Positions 44,054 through 54,575 of a DNA stretch of 64,000 bases are shown here, one piece after another. The notes under the pieces were generated by a model. The model was not told the origin of the DNA, did not search any database, and saw only the letters and a list, made by a program, of their open reading frames with translations. The translations under genes were made by a program, and so were the position numbers. The DNA is from Pieris napi. Its lineage: Eukaryota; Arthropoda; Insecta; Lepidoptera; Pieridae. The stretch spans positions 4,581,001 to 4,645,000 of the forward strand of contig NC_062251.1 in assembly GCF_905475465.1 (NCBI RefSeq). Reading direction: 5' to 3'. The stretch's first letter is position 1, and each line of letters begins with the position of its first letter.

Positions 44054-44056
44054 AGG

Positions 44057-44520
44057 TCATTTAAACTTACTAACTCGCTGTAAAACACAGTTGTTAATAG
44101 TAACGGTCGGCACATTTTGTAGTCTCCTCCTCCCTGACTCAAACACCATCACTTGGCTTTTCTTGGCATTATAGATAAGACCATGGGATGCAGCATATTT
44201 TTCACAAATAGCTAATAATTTTCTTAACCCGCAGACAGAAGCGCTAAGCAGCACCATGTCATCAGCATAGCTTAAATTGTTAAGGTTAATGCCATCTACG
44301 TTACAGCCAATTCTGGTGCCGGTTAACTCCTCTATCAGCTCATTTACATACAAGTTAAAAAGTATGGGAGAAGTCAACCCACCTTGCCGCAACCCACACT
44401 CCATCCTATACGGATCCGACAGGACACCCTCCCAACGCACACTATTGACCTGACTTTGGTACCAATATTTAAGAATATTTATGGTATCCTGTGGTAATGG
44501 GACAAACATTGGATATGATG
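44057..44520 (-). pseudogene. LINE reverse transcriptase, palm segment (unit 2)
   Basis: Same 150-codon YADD-bearing frame as at 29179 in unit 1; the protein is identical as far as I can read. It is truncated at both ends. Confidence 0.85.
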
Positions 44521-45324
44521 ATACATCTGTCTCTGCTGATCAGCGGTCGGATGGGTAGTTTTTGATTTTGGATTGCAACATATTTTTTATTGTCAATGAT
44601 CTCATCAGCATCTCTCTCTCGTGCCCGATCGGGGCACGGCCCGGTCGAGACACGGTGTAGCGTGAATCATCCTTTATACTCAACCAGAAATAATATTTAA
44701 CACAACTAAATAGAACAACAATATAATTAGCACAACTAAACTAAAAAAACCACCAAAGCGTCCGTCACGTCCGAGAGTCAAACGCAGAATACCCCCGGTG
44801 TTCTACTCCTTTTTGTAACCTCTCACTCGGTCCGGTTTGCTGGGTGGAGATTGTTTTGTAAGACGGCCGTTCCTGACAGTGCGGCGTCCTCGACCGCAGC
44901 ATTACTTGCACCACTAGCATCAGATCCATTTCTCACTTCATTTGTTTCATCCCTTGCACCCTGCTCATTATTGTCTAATGCAGTTTCTGAAACATAGAAG
45001 GAACTTGTAAGTAATTCACCTAGTTTAGTGTTATAGCCTGAAGCATATATCCTGGATTAGAGGGATGAAAAATGTCATTTATCTCTATTTCTCCATTACC
45101 AGTACTATGTGCCCAAGCGTGCACTCAAGCGCACACAGATAAGGTCTATCAAAAAGCAAATATTACAGAATTAGATAGTGTGATGAATTCTCATAATTCG
45201 ATTCTGGTGTATAATAAAAATGCTTGCTTCGTATAACAAGTATATTTTTCCAATACTTCATCTTATTGTCATAGATTGGTTTGTTGGCATCAGCGATAAT
45301 GTCGACATTTGAGTCTACTGTTTA
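44521..45324. other. Repeat-derived spacer (unit 2)
   Basis: Counterpart of 29641-30430. No gene. Confidence 0.4.
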
Positions 45325-47282
45325 ATGGTACGTTTACACGCTTACCAAGCCTTGGGAAACTGCAAACAGTCCCAAGCCTCCACAAATCTCGTTTGGCGTT
45401 TGAAAGGCGTTTATACGTTTGTGAATGCGTCAGTCAGCGATATACATCCAAGCATGGCGGACACCGAACTTGTGACGGCTATTGCATTTGGTTTAACGTA
45501 CTTTTATTTGAAATGTAAGCAAAGTGAAATAAAACAAGGAAAGCTCGACGACAGCGAAGATGACTACGACTACTATTTTGATTTAACCATTATCTGTTGC
45601 AGTTGAGTTATGCCACAATACTTGCGATATATTTTATTTGTTACAGACAATTTGTAAAAGAGAAATTTAATGAACTTTTATATGAACCATCTGGAGAGTT
45701 TGATAACTTCTGTCGAATGAGCTATTCTGATTTTGAGTTTTTACTGCAAAAAATTTCACCAATGATATCTAAGCATGATACAGACCATTACGCTACGATT
45801 TTTGGCATCTGGTGATTCTTACAAAAGCCTTCACTACTTGTTTAAAGTATCTGTCTCTATGATATCAATAATCATTCGTGAAGTTTGCCGTGATCTAGAT
45901 AAGGTAGGAATAAAACAAAACATTATGTTATACATTTATTTAGATTTTAATAGAATCATAGGAAATATGTTCTATGAATGTATGTTAGCCGAATGCTTTA
46001 TTGTTTAATTATTTATTCATTTAAATAAGAATTATGTCGACGAATCAAAATCTTCGAAAGCATTCAACATAGCCATGTTTATAATGTTGGTTTCACGTGG
46101 GGCTGGGTTGATGATTTGGTCCGAATGATACGAATAGATGACGAGGGTGCTGTTGATGTAGACGAAGCTGGAGCTATTGGAGTTGGAATATGTTTTGCCA
46201 TGTCTGGCGCTGAATAAGAAGTTTGTGTGTTTGGAGAGGGAAGAAACTTTGGTTGTTATGAATAGGTTCAGAATAAACACTATTAACTGATGTTGGCCGA
46301 CTCCGAATGACTTGAGGAGATGGTGTTGAATATGCCATTGACGACGGTCGAGAATAATATTGAGAGTATGGTGTATGACGCTTATTACGACAGCCCGGAC
46401 TCCCAAAAAAAAACAATAATTAGCTAAGTATTTATTAATAAACTTATAATTAAATTACAAAACTAAGTCCGTTATCGGTGCTAGATAAAATCGGAATGCA
46501 CAAACATATTTTATTTAATTAAAATGTTAAACGCGGTAAATGCTGTATCAGCAGAGCAATTCCTCGAAGCCGGCACGTTGACCATACACGTGCCGCGATG
46601 TCAGCGATGTACTTTAGGGTACCGTATGTAATTCGCTCATTTGATTTTTGACTGATTCTGTTTATAAACAACCCATCTATTTGGTACATCATAATTTTTC
46701 GTTCATCAGTTGACAGTTCACGTAGCTTTATAGCCAATAATTTTGCGTATAGATCGCAATTATCGTCTTTGTGAGCAGGTATATTTTTATTCTGTCTTTG
46801 ACCCAAAACATTTGTTAATTGTCCAAAAACCACAGCCGTTTCAGAAGCAGGGCGACGAGGTTTATTAGTATCAGCTTGTATGGATGGTGGTCTAGATGGT
46901 GATCTAGATGGTGGTCTGGGTGGTGTGGTAACCGTACCTGTACGGTCTCTTATCAGAGGGTCATCCTCTGTCTGATCTGTATCTTCTTCTATTTGTACCA
47001 TGTCCACTTCCAGGATCGAATATTAATATTCCATACGTGTTTTTAGCTGACGGTGCTTTTGCATTGAGTCAACACGTAATGAAACCCTACACTGGAAACC
47101 ATGAAGTAGGCTCACCAAAAAGGTTATTAACCAAAATTTATCTAGATCCCGAGTTGTAATTGAAAATACGTTTGGAATTTTAACCTCAGTTTTCAACAGT
47201 CTATATTTGGTACCTAATATTGTTAATTCTACGAAATTATTATATGCGTTGCATGATAAAATAAAGTTAGGATCATAAAACT
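45325..47282 (+). pseudogene. PIF/Harbinger family 2 element, internally deleted (unit 2)
   Basis: + transposase pieces as in unit 1: start MADTELV at 45454, helical N-domain to RDLDK at about 45902, 3' exon about 47010-47270 with IPYVFLADGAFALSQHVMKP (second Asp) and, after a shift, a VVIENTFGILTSVFN block (Glu). On the minus strand 47007-46519 is the partner's BESS exon (CDLYAKLLAIKLRELSTDER) with an Arg/Pro/Ser-rich front, and 46416-46040 a Ser/Pro/Tyr-rich tail. The first-Asp exon was lost at the junction near 47008. Confidence 0.75.
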
Positions 47283-47516
47283 TTATATTTTGGTTATTTT
47301 CTGACGAATCAACGAACCTTGTACAACGCTTTGGGGCTGGTTTAAAACATATCCATGCTGTCTTTTACTACTATTGTAATTACCACGATATACAGAACGC
47401 CCAGAAATACGTCCGCGTCCTCGAGAGTTACTTGTGAATCCTCTGTTATTTTCCCGGTGAAAAGACTTAGCTACTTGATTCGGCATCGGTTTAAATGTGC
47501 GATTTTGCGTATACAT
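47283..47516 (-). pseudogene. Arg/Gly-rich gag C-terminal fragment (unit 2)
   Basis: 77-codon frame: NRTFKPMPNQVAKSFHRENN, then RGRGRISGRSVYRGNYNSSK. An RG-rich, RNA-binding-like gag tail. No zinc knuckle is present. Bounded by Harbinger sequence on the left and R1 endonuclease on the right. Confidence 0.45.
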
Positions 47517-47519
47517 GTA

Positions 47520-48150
47520 ATTTACAGCTCGACCTCATCTCTCCGTAACATCGTTGCCATCTCTCCTCCGGCGACTTCTGTCGTAGGCCCTTCTGGCTTC
47601 GCCACATGCGCCCCGTAGATTGCTAATCTCCGACGTCCAGCAGTAGACCGCCCTCCTCCCCTTCGGCGGCCTCCATTTGGGCATTGCCGCATTCGATACT
47701 CTCCGTAGACTTAGGTTCAGTCTGCCAGCTCCTTCCTCCACTTCCACAACACCAGCGGGCATACACTAGCCCTCCACAATGGCCACCTCCTCCGCGATCT
47801 GGCGGTCCAGTCGGCGTATCGACCAGCGTGGGAAACTCCGGGAGAGTTTCTCTGAGACTCTGGAGTGTCTGCCCTTGCATTCCCCACCTCATCGAAGTAG
47901 ATACCCACATCCGGATATATCGATGATCCGATAGGTGGATCTGATAGGTAAGGGTGATCCATCCTTGAACTTCCCTGCGGGCGGATACAGGTAGGCACTG
48001 TTTCCCTCATTTAAGAAAACAAGGCGCAACTCCGCCGCCCACTCCTCCACAACCGGACCCCTCTTACACGACACCCTGTCACCCCAAGTGGGAGACCTAG
48101 CATTAAGGTCTCCCATGAGGATAAAGGGTCGCGGGAGCGCCGACATCAAC
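47520..48150 (-). pseudogene. R1-type LINE endonuclease fragment (unit 2)
   Basis: Minus: LPRPFILMGDLNARSPTWGD (the GDlNA active-site block), GPVVEEWAAELRLVFLNEG, later RMWVSTSMRW and a GEARRAYDRSRRRR stretch. Better preserved at its N-terminal side than unit 1, but still shifted several times. Confidence 0.8.
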
Positions 48151-48560
48151 GACGTTACGACTTTGTTGTCATTCCAACGCACAACTACCAGGCGATTTTG
48201 TCACAAACTGCTTGATGATAAGCTCCTCGAGGCTTTTTCTTCATTTCTTTTTCCGTACGTAAAACTGCATCTGCTCCTCTCAGTCTATTTTTTCTGATGG
48301 TGCCCAATCTAAAAATGCCGTAGTTTTCTCTCAGTATGTAGAAGTGTTCTGGGCATGAAAAAGAAATATACTTGAGCTCCATACCCTAGCGACAATTCTT
48401 ATTCTATGAAATTATGGAACCTTAAAGCGTACTCTCCTCCGTACATGATAAAATCTTAGATCATACCTGATACTCCAGCTCTGACATAGTTTTTGAACCC
48501 CCATTTATTGGCTTTGTCTTTCATGTATTGGCGTTTCTTGCCGGCCTTAGTCCCTTTGTA
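48151..48560 (-). pseudogene. piggyBac-type transposase fragment (unit 2)
   Basis: Minus: KGTKAGKKRQYMKDKANKWG, FKNYVRAGVSGMI, FYILRENYGIFRLGTIRKNR, ADAVLRTEKEMKKKPRGAYH and QAVCDKIA then RWNDNKVV, where the R1 endonuclease frame takes over. This is the piggyBac catalytic-domain region with three frames. Same junctions as unit 1. Confidence 0.8.
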
Positions 48561-49420
48561 AGTCAATCATATTTTCCGGTTGTTCTTGTGCTCTTTCTTT
48601 AACTATTTTATAAAAAGTTAATGTCTCCAAGGTTTCCCAATTATCACCGAAATGCGTTTTTAATAATTTCAAAACATCGTGTAATTTGGCAGCATTCGGG
48701 ATTATTTTATTAGGTTGAATGATATCAGGTTGAATCATAGTTATTTTTTTCCCTTTTTTGGTAATTGTCATTTTTGTGTGGTTTTCTGCCCGATAGTTAA
48801 CTTCTCCTTGCACTGACTTTAGACCGAAATGTATTACATTTTCAGTCATAGTCCGGGCTTTATAATATTCTGATAAATAGTCTTCCAGTCATATACAGGA
48901 ATTGATGCCAGATCTGTACATTGTGTATGTTCTTGCAATACGGACACATATTCAGTTGGTGATGTTATAACTTCCTTAGTTTTTATGACCTTTTCAATTT
49001 TAGCAAAAACCCTGTCTGGGGGAATAAACGAGTGGCCAACAATAGGGTAAATTATTTCTATTCTTTTAAGTTGCCTTGGTGCTTCTAAGTAAAGCCATTT
49101 ACCGGGCATTGAGATCATGCCGGTATTCTTGTTCTGTCCAGAACACCCATCAGATATTATTCTTAATACCTTAATATTGTCCATCAAATTGTTCTTTTGC
49201 AGAAAGTTGTAAAAAGCACTTATTATTTCATTACTGCTTTTTGCATGGGTTGTATCGTCCCAGTAATAAGAATAAACAAAATAAACTATAAATAAAATAA
49301 TATAAGTCAATATAATGTATATGTTTGATATTATAAGATAGTAAGATACTATAACTATAAGTAAATAGGTACTATCAGTGTATGTGTTGAGATCCACTAT
49401 CGTGGACCCCCATCTTCATT
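48547..49420 (-). pseudogene. DUF7869-like protein (unit 2)
   Basis: Minus frame 49397-48846: an Ile/Tyr-rich stretch that is probably intron up to an acceptor, then WDDTTHAKSSNEIISAFYNF, VLRIISDGCSGQNKNTGMIS, RQLKRIEIIYPIVGHSFIPP, DRVFAKIEKVIKTKEVITSP and VYDWKTIYQ. A one-base shift at 48850 leads to MTENVIHFGLKSVQGEVNYR and AAKLHDVLKLLKTHFGDNWE up to DLQRD. One shift away from a continuous C-terminal two-thirds of the protein. Family function unknown; an RNase H-like nuclease is sometimes suspected. Confidence 0.6.
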
Positions 49421-49429
49421 TCTTGGACC

Positions 49430-49759
49430 CCCAAAATTTTTTGATTGTTTAATTGCAGAAGTATAAGTAAGTTGATCGTCGGGAGGATAGAATATGTCAG
49501 AGAATTTCGAACATAGTTCAATAAGAGCATTCTTCTCTATATTTAAATTACTCAATCTCAATGAGTTAATAACTTCATCGGTACTGTGAGTTATATCACG
49601 ACTTATTAAATAAATGGCATATGAAATGGAATCTAACGGTATAATATTAAGATTTAGGTTAGTTTTTATTACACAGTTAGTTATATTTACACAGTTGTTA
49701 TCTTTTACTTTAACAATACAATTAGAAAATAGAAGATTTTCTGAAATGTGCTGATCCAT
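49430..49759 (-). pseudogene. Ty3/gypsy pol N-terminal RT fragment (unit 2)
   Basis: MDQHISENLLFSNCIVKVKD to SDIFYPPDDQLTYTSAIKQ. It ends where the DUF7869-like block starts, as in unit 1. Confidence 0.8.
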
Positions 49760-49864
49760 AATTAACCCTTCCTTATGATTAGTCTTATGTACTGTTCACC
49801 GTATGACAGCTTCTGAACGGGGGAATGACGAAGATAGGTTCGGTAAACATTAATTTAATCTCGT

Positions 49865-49996
49865 TGTAAGGACGGGACTAAATAAGAACGATGTGTACAG
49901 TTCGAAGATACATTTAATACTCCCTGCTCTAATCAATGCATGTGAATTTATACTAATATAATTATTAATATATATATAAGGCATAGGTACGCCACA
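49865..49996 (-). repeat. Short LTR-like segment, third copy
   Basis: TGTGGCGTACC...CCTTACA, 132 bp, preceded on the minus strand by a T-run and GGTGGGG. It lacks the TGGCGACCC motif after it and instead runs into the gypsy pol-flanking sequence. Confidence 0.5.
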
Positions 49997-50229
49997 TGCC
50001 CCACCAAAAAAAAAAGTAAAATATAGAAACATTTTTTTTATTACATAATATGAGTAATATTAATAATCTGAGTACACATTACAAGGCTACACATACAATT
50101 TAAAATGTTAAACTAAATTAAACAAATATGGTATTTTTTTAATATTAAAAATATTCTTAAATTTAAAATACAATAAAGTACAATAGCAATATCTTATCAC
50201 ATTAAAATATAAGTAAGTATAATATAGAT

Positions 50230-50640
50230 AAGATTTCACATTAATTGGCTCAGCGGGATGTGTATTTATTTCATGTTTAAGAAGGTCAGTGTTAGTCAGT
50301 TTGTAACCTGGTACATAAAAAATTTCAAAATATTGCGAACAAATATCGGTTAAGGAGTTTTTCTCTTCGTCATTTAAATGATCAGTTCTTAATAGATTTA
50401 GTACTTCTTCTTTTGAAATTGTCCATTTAGCAGAAGTGATATCAGGGTCTACTTGGAAGGAATTGACATGGAGGGGTTGTATTTTAACTTTAATATTAGA
50501 ATCTAAAGTTATTAGTTCCTCCGATGTATTCACTACGTATATATTCACTCGATTATTATTCTTTACAGAAACTTGAAATTGGCTATTTAAGAGAGGATCT
50601 GAAAGGTGTTGTAAATAAAGTAAATATTTTTTCTGGAAGT
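50230..50640 (-). pseudogene. Ty3/gypsy pol N-terminal RT fragment, second family
   Basis: Minus: MNIYVVNTSEELITLDSNIK, VKIQPLHVNSFQVDPDI, EEVLNLLRTDHLNDEEKNSL and QYFEIFYVPGYKLTNTDLLK. Same pre-RT architecture as the pol fragments above but clearly divergent, so a different gypsy family. It ends at INVK and runs into AT-rich sequence. Confidence 0.7.
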
Positions 50641-50767
50641 CGGGTGTAATCTTCGGGAGTTACTGAAACTTGTCTTCGAAGCTTAGAATGTGATTATTGC
50701 CCGTTTCATTGAAACCAGCACGCAGGAAAGAGATGGGAGACTGCGGTGTGATATTCATTTCTAACAG

Positions 50768-50868
50768 TTTCTTTTCAATATCGATGTGCGGTATAATGGT
50801 ACAAACATTGGATATGATGATACATCTGTTTCGCTATTTTCTTTTCAATATCGATGTGCGGTATAATG
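50768..50868. repeat. 31-bp direct repeat around a LINE-derived patch
   Basis: tttcttttcaatatcgatgt(gcggtataatg) occurs at 50768-50798 and 50838-50868. Between them acaaacattggatatgatga and the next nine bases repeat the sequence just upstream of the LINE RT at 29626 and 44504. Confidence 0.9.
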
Positions 50869-51909
50869 TATTGGATTGTACGAGATCAGGTTAAGAAGTA
50901 TTATCGGAAATGTATTACCTGTTTAAGGTATTCTAAAGCAGCGAGAGTACAGCTTATGGGCCAACTTCCTGATGCACGACTTAAGCCGAGTAAACCATTT
51001 TTAGCAACTGGCGTTGATTATGCAGGTCCATATCATATAAAATTTTCTCCAGGACGAGGAGCTAAGACCTACAAGAGTTATATTTGTCTCTTCGTATGTA
51101 TGGTAACACGAGCTATACATATTGAATTAGTCACCGATTTGATTTCTAAGGCTTTTATTGCAGCTTTTCGAAGATTTATTGCTAGGCGTGGTTATTGTCG
51201 AGATCTGTATAGCGTCAATGGCACAAATTTTGTTGGTGCCAATAAACAATTGTGAGACATGTTTGATCGGTCTAAATCAAACATACCTGATGAGATTGCA
51301 AAATTACTCACATCTGAATTAACAACGTGGCATTTTATTCCACCTCAAGCACCAAATTTTGGAGGCATTTGGGAAGCCGGAGTGCGATCTGTTAAGACAC
51401 ATTTGAACAAGGCAATAGGTGATAATTTAATGACATATGAAGAACTGGTTACTGTTCTATCACAGGTTGAGGCTTGCTTAAATTCAAGACCGATTTCATT
51501 GCTTAGTGACGTAGCAGATGACCCTCTCCCATTAACCCCAGGTCATTTTTTGATTGGTGAACCTCTTGTTAATATTGTTGATGACACATTAGTTATTGAT
51601 TTTAATGTAAATCTTAAAGAAAGATGGAATGTCATGCAAAATATTGTTGTAAAATTTTGGAAAAAATGATCTAAAGAATATTTGTTAACTTTAAGTCAAA
51701 GATATAAGTGGAATTCGAAACTTGAATACCCTTGTATAAATGATATTTGTTCTGTTAGGGAAGAAAACTTGCCACCGTGTAAATGGTTATTAGGTAAAAT
51801 TGTAGAAAAACATACTGGTCCTGATAATATCACTAGAGTGATAACCATAAAATGTAAGAATGGCCTTATAAAGAGACCTTTAAGTAAAATAAGTATACTT
51901 CAGAAATAG
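50854..51909 (+). pseudogene. Bel-Pao integrase and C-terminal domain
   Basis: Frame is open across about 350 codons except two TGA codons (51253-51255; 51667-51669, where KFWKK is followed by TGA for Trp). Order: zinc-finger CxxC (KCITCLRYSKAA), QLPDARLKPSKPFLATGVDY (first Asp), YKSYICLFVCMVTRAIHIEL, YSVNGTNFVGA, where the second catalytic Asp is Val (GTC), then PQAPNFGGIWEAGVRSVKTH (Glu), ACLNSRPISLL and the DUF5641-like tail (PCKWLLGKIVEKHTGPDNIT). It lost catalysis through Asp-to-Val and two nonsense changes. Confidence 0.9.
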
Positions 51910-52185
51910 ATTTTTGGTTTTTTTTTGTTACATCATGGTGGGCGGCAAGTTTGATTCAATTACGAATGTTATAATAATTCTTTCTTTTCATTGTTGTAGA
52001 TTTTAGATTTATTATTAACGTATTTACCTAGTATAATATTCGAATTCTTTAACTTGTTTTTTCTTGATGAACTTTATGTTATGTTTAACTGAACATGTTA
52101 TTTTTTTTTTGTTTGTTATGAAAGTAATTCTATCAAAATTTTGTGCAACTCTAATGTTGAAAGGACTCGTCCTTGGTGGGCGGAA

Positions 52186-52404
52186 TGTCTAAATTAATTA
52201 TTTGTTTAAGTAATAGATGGCGTTAGGCGTGTGTTAAAACGCGATGGCGTAACAACGTCTTGGTATTATATAGGATTTAAGGTTTATTTAATATAATGAA
52301 GTTTTTGAAGTTTTTTATAGTATAATAAAGTGTCCCTCTCTTTAAATAATAAATAAAAAGTGAATTGTGTTGTGTGTGTCATTCCGTGATAGGTTTTTGT
52401 TCAT
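52186..52404 (+). repeat. Bel-Pao LTR (left part)
   Basis: Starts TGTCTAAATTAATTATTTG right after ccttggtgggcggaa (polypurine-tract-like), 277 bp after the integrase stop. It contains a TATATAG-like box (about 52266) and an AATAAAG signal (about 52324). It is interrupted at 52404 by the unknown ORF block; a second copy of its last 76 bp is at 53643-53718. Confidence 0.7.
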
Positions 52405-53665
52405 GCTAATGTTTCCCATGCAGTTGTTCCAGCCATCAACATCCTATCAGAGTCTTTTTCTTCAATCAAAGTGTCTTTTGTTTTCTTTAAAGCAAACTGT
52501 AGTTGCAAAGGATCACTTGAAAAGCTGTGTGAGGCTTTACCTGTTTGTAAATATGTCAAAAATTCTTGTGTAAATACCCGTTTCCTAACACCTGAGAATG
52601 ATGGTCTGCTAGTAGCAACTAGATCCACATTACCCAAGCTTTTTGTAAGAAGAGATTGAGCCATTTTTGACACATATTTGAAGTATATTCCCTTAAAAAT
52701 TATTGCAGGTTGGGAGGCCCTTATGTGGAAAACAGAGTTTAAATCTTTTCTTTGATGCCATTTAGGAGCAGATGTTATTTGGGACAACACACTTAAATCC
52801 TCCAAGTAAGTTCCAAACATTGCGTGGAAAACCACTTCAGAAGTTTTTAATGCATCTGCTCCTGACCTTATCCTGAAACTTATATTCTGTTGTGCCAGTA
52901 CTGAATAAAATTGTATCATTGCAGTTCCAGAAAAACTCCATTTGAAGTCATTCGGTTTCATCTGCCACATGTATCTCAACAACATCAAGGGTAAGTATAG
53001 TTTTTGAGTGGATCTAGCTGTAGTCATTAACAAGATATCCACTAATTCCTTTAGAATCCCTGCAACTTGACCAGGAGTTCTGGCTTCTTTTAAGCAATTT
53101 ACCACCTCTTGACACATAGGTAGCATCTGCAAGCTATTTGTAAGAGCACTAGTCAACTTTGTATGGTATTTGTCCTCCATAACTAATAAGATAGCCTGTG
53201 TCAAAGGTCCTAAACTTCTTATCACACCTGTCCTTCTTTCTGGTGCTAAAGTAATTCCTTGTAAAAGCGGAATATGATGGTTTACTAGCCCGTACTGTGA
53301 AATGCTTTGAGTCAAATCTTTCTCCTTACCTTGTGTGGTTATTAATTTTCCTTCAGCATCCCTCTTAGCAGCTCTTTTTGCTACAGAAGCTCGAACTTTA
53401 AATCTCGTTACCCCAGTTCTTACCTCATCAAAGAACGCCTTGAATAAAGTCATAATCTCTACTATTGGAGTGGCAACCAAAAAATTTAGTTCTATCTTCA
53501 AATTCTTTATCTTTTCGATTATGGATTGTACAGAAACTGTTATTCCCGAAATCTTAGCTGTGTAGGCCTTGTACCTATTGTGACCTGCGGTATCATTTTC
53601 TTCTTTCCTTTCTTCTTCTTCTTTCTTTATTTTACTATAAAAAAGTGTCCCTCTGTTTAAATAAT
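52401..53665 (-). CDS. Long ORF of possible viral (nucleoprotein-like) origin
   Basis: Open frame of about 415 codons with no ATG near its front; the first in-frame ATG is in the EIMTLFKAFF segment. The highlighted 366-codon part (53501-52401) is mostly helical, with blocks YGLVNHHIPLLQGITLAPER, RSLGPLTQAILLVMEDKYHT, YLPLMLLRYMWQMKPNDFKW and QQNISFRIRSGADALKTSEV. There is no DDE, RT, gag knuckle or endonuclease motif. Size, helical make-up and lack of transposon motifs suggest a nucleoprotein of a negative-strand RNA virus caught in a retroelement. The family is not identified. The N-terminus appears lost; the C-terminal TGA is supplied by flanking LTR sequence. It could also be an unknown host-derived ORF. 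Confidence 0.4.
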
Positions 53666-53718
53666 AAATAAAAAGTGAATTGTGTTGTGTGTGTCATTCC
53701 GTGATAGGTTTTTGTTCA
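53643..53718 (+). repeat. Second copy of the Bel-Pao LTR 3' part
   Basis: agtgtccctctgtttaaata through gtgataggtttttgttcatg repeats 52329-52404 with about one difference. The two copies bracket the unknown ORF in the same orientation. Confidence 0.9.
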
Positions 53719-54575
53719 TGTGGTGCAATTGAAAGCCACCAGATGTCATTAAAGCATTCATTTCACCGTATACTTCTTTAGCTTCATCGATAGTCTCAGT
53801 TCCTGTCATCAAATCATCAACGTAAAAATCAGTATTTGTAATAGACGCTGCCAGTGGAAACTTCCTCTTCTCTTCATCTGCCAATCGTTGTAAAGTCTTT
53901 ACAGCTAGGTACGGAGCACAAGCTGTTCCAAAAGTTAGCGTAAGTAACTTATAATGTTCCACAGGCATGTCTGGATGTGGCCTCCATAAAATCCGTTGAA
54001 AATTAGTTTGCGCAGAATTAATTAATACTTGCCTATACATCTTAACTAAATCAGCAGCAATACTAATTCGATGAGTTCGCCACCTCATTAAAATATGTCT
54101 TAAATCTTGCTGGATTTTCGTTCCAACCATAAGATCGTCATTTAGCGAAACATCATTCATACCCTTACTAGATGCATTGAAAACCACGCCCACTTTAGTG
54201 GTTTCCTTAACTTCTCTCACCACTGCATGGTGAGGAAGATACACTGCAGAACTGTTATCCACATTATCTTCTGCAACTCGAGACATGTGGCCAAGTGTCA
54301 AATATTCTTCAATCACTTTTGTATACTCTTCACGTAACCAAAAATTATTAGATAATCTTCTTTCTAACGACACCAATCTTTTCATTGCAATATCCATAGA
54401 TTGTCCATACTGACATTCTGGATCCTTATTTTTAAATGGTAATGTAACAATGAACCTTCCATTCTCATTTCTAGTAGCCGTAGCCTCATAAAGGTTTTCA
54501 CACATTTGCTCTTCCACAGAAAGTCTCTTCTGAATCCTATCTGGTTCAGGCCTCTTCTAAAACCATTGATCCATG
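53719..54575 (-). pseudogene. Bel-Pao reverse transcriptase fragment
   Basis: Minus frame of about 280 codons: RPEPDRIQKRLSVEEQMCEN, ATATRNENGRFIVTLPFK, GHMSRVAEDNVDNSSAVYLP, HHAVVREVKETTKVGVVFNA, RHILMRWRTHRISIAADLVK, MYRQVLINSAQTNFQRILWR, FGTACAPYLAVKTLQRLAD and TDFYVDDLMTG (catalytic YVDD), EVYGEMNALMTSGGFQLH. Blocks 1-5 of the Bel-Pao RT are intact. It ends at the duplicated LTR piece. Opposite in orientation to the integrase fragment, so it derives from another copy or an inversion. Confidence 0.9.

Larger units (their letters stand above)
34968..49912. repeat. Tandem composite block, unit 2
   Basis: Second copy of the composite block, longer because it contains Harbinger 1 (38433-41359) and the LINE segment 41447-42769. 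Apart from these, the differences I can see are scattered substitutions and short indels, for example a 4-bp ggtg gain near 37420 and a 17-bp gain near 44630. Confidence 0.9.

Noticed and set aside
46032..46406. 124-codon minus frame (and its twin at 31138-31512) as a separate gene
   Set aside because: A neighbouring frame reads as the Ser/Pro/Tyr-rich tail of the Harbinger partner; this frame looks like its shadow.
52401..53501. The 366-codon ORF as the envelope or gag gene of the Bel-Pao element
   Set aside because: It is antisense to the LTR, lies between two LTR pieces rather than inside an element, and has no signal peptide, transmembrane segment or zinc knuckle.
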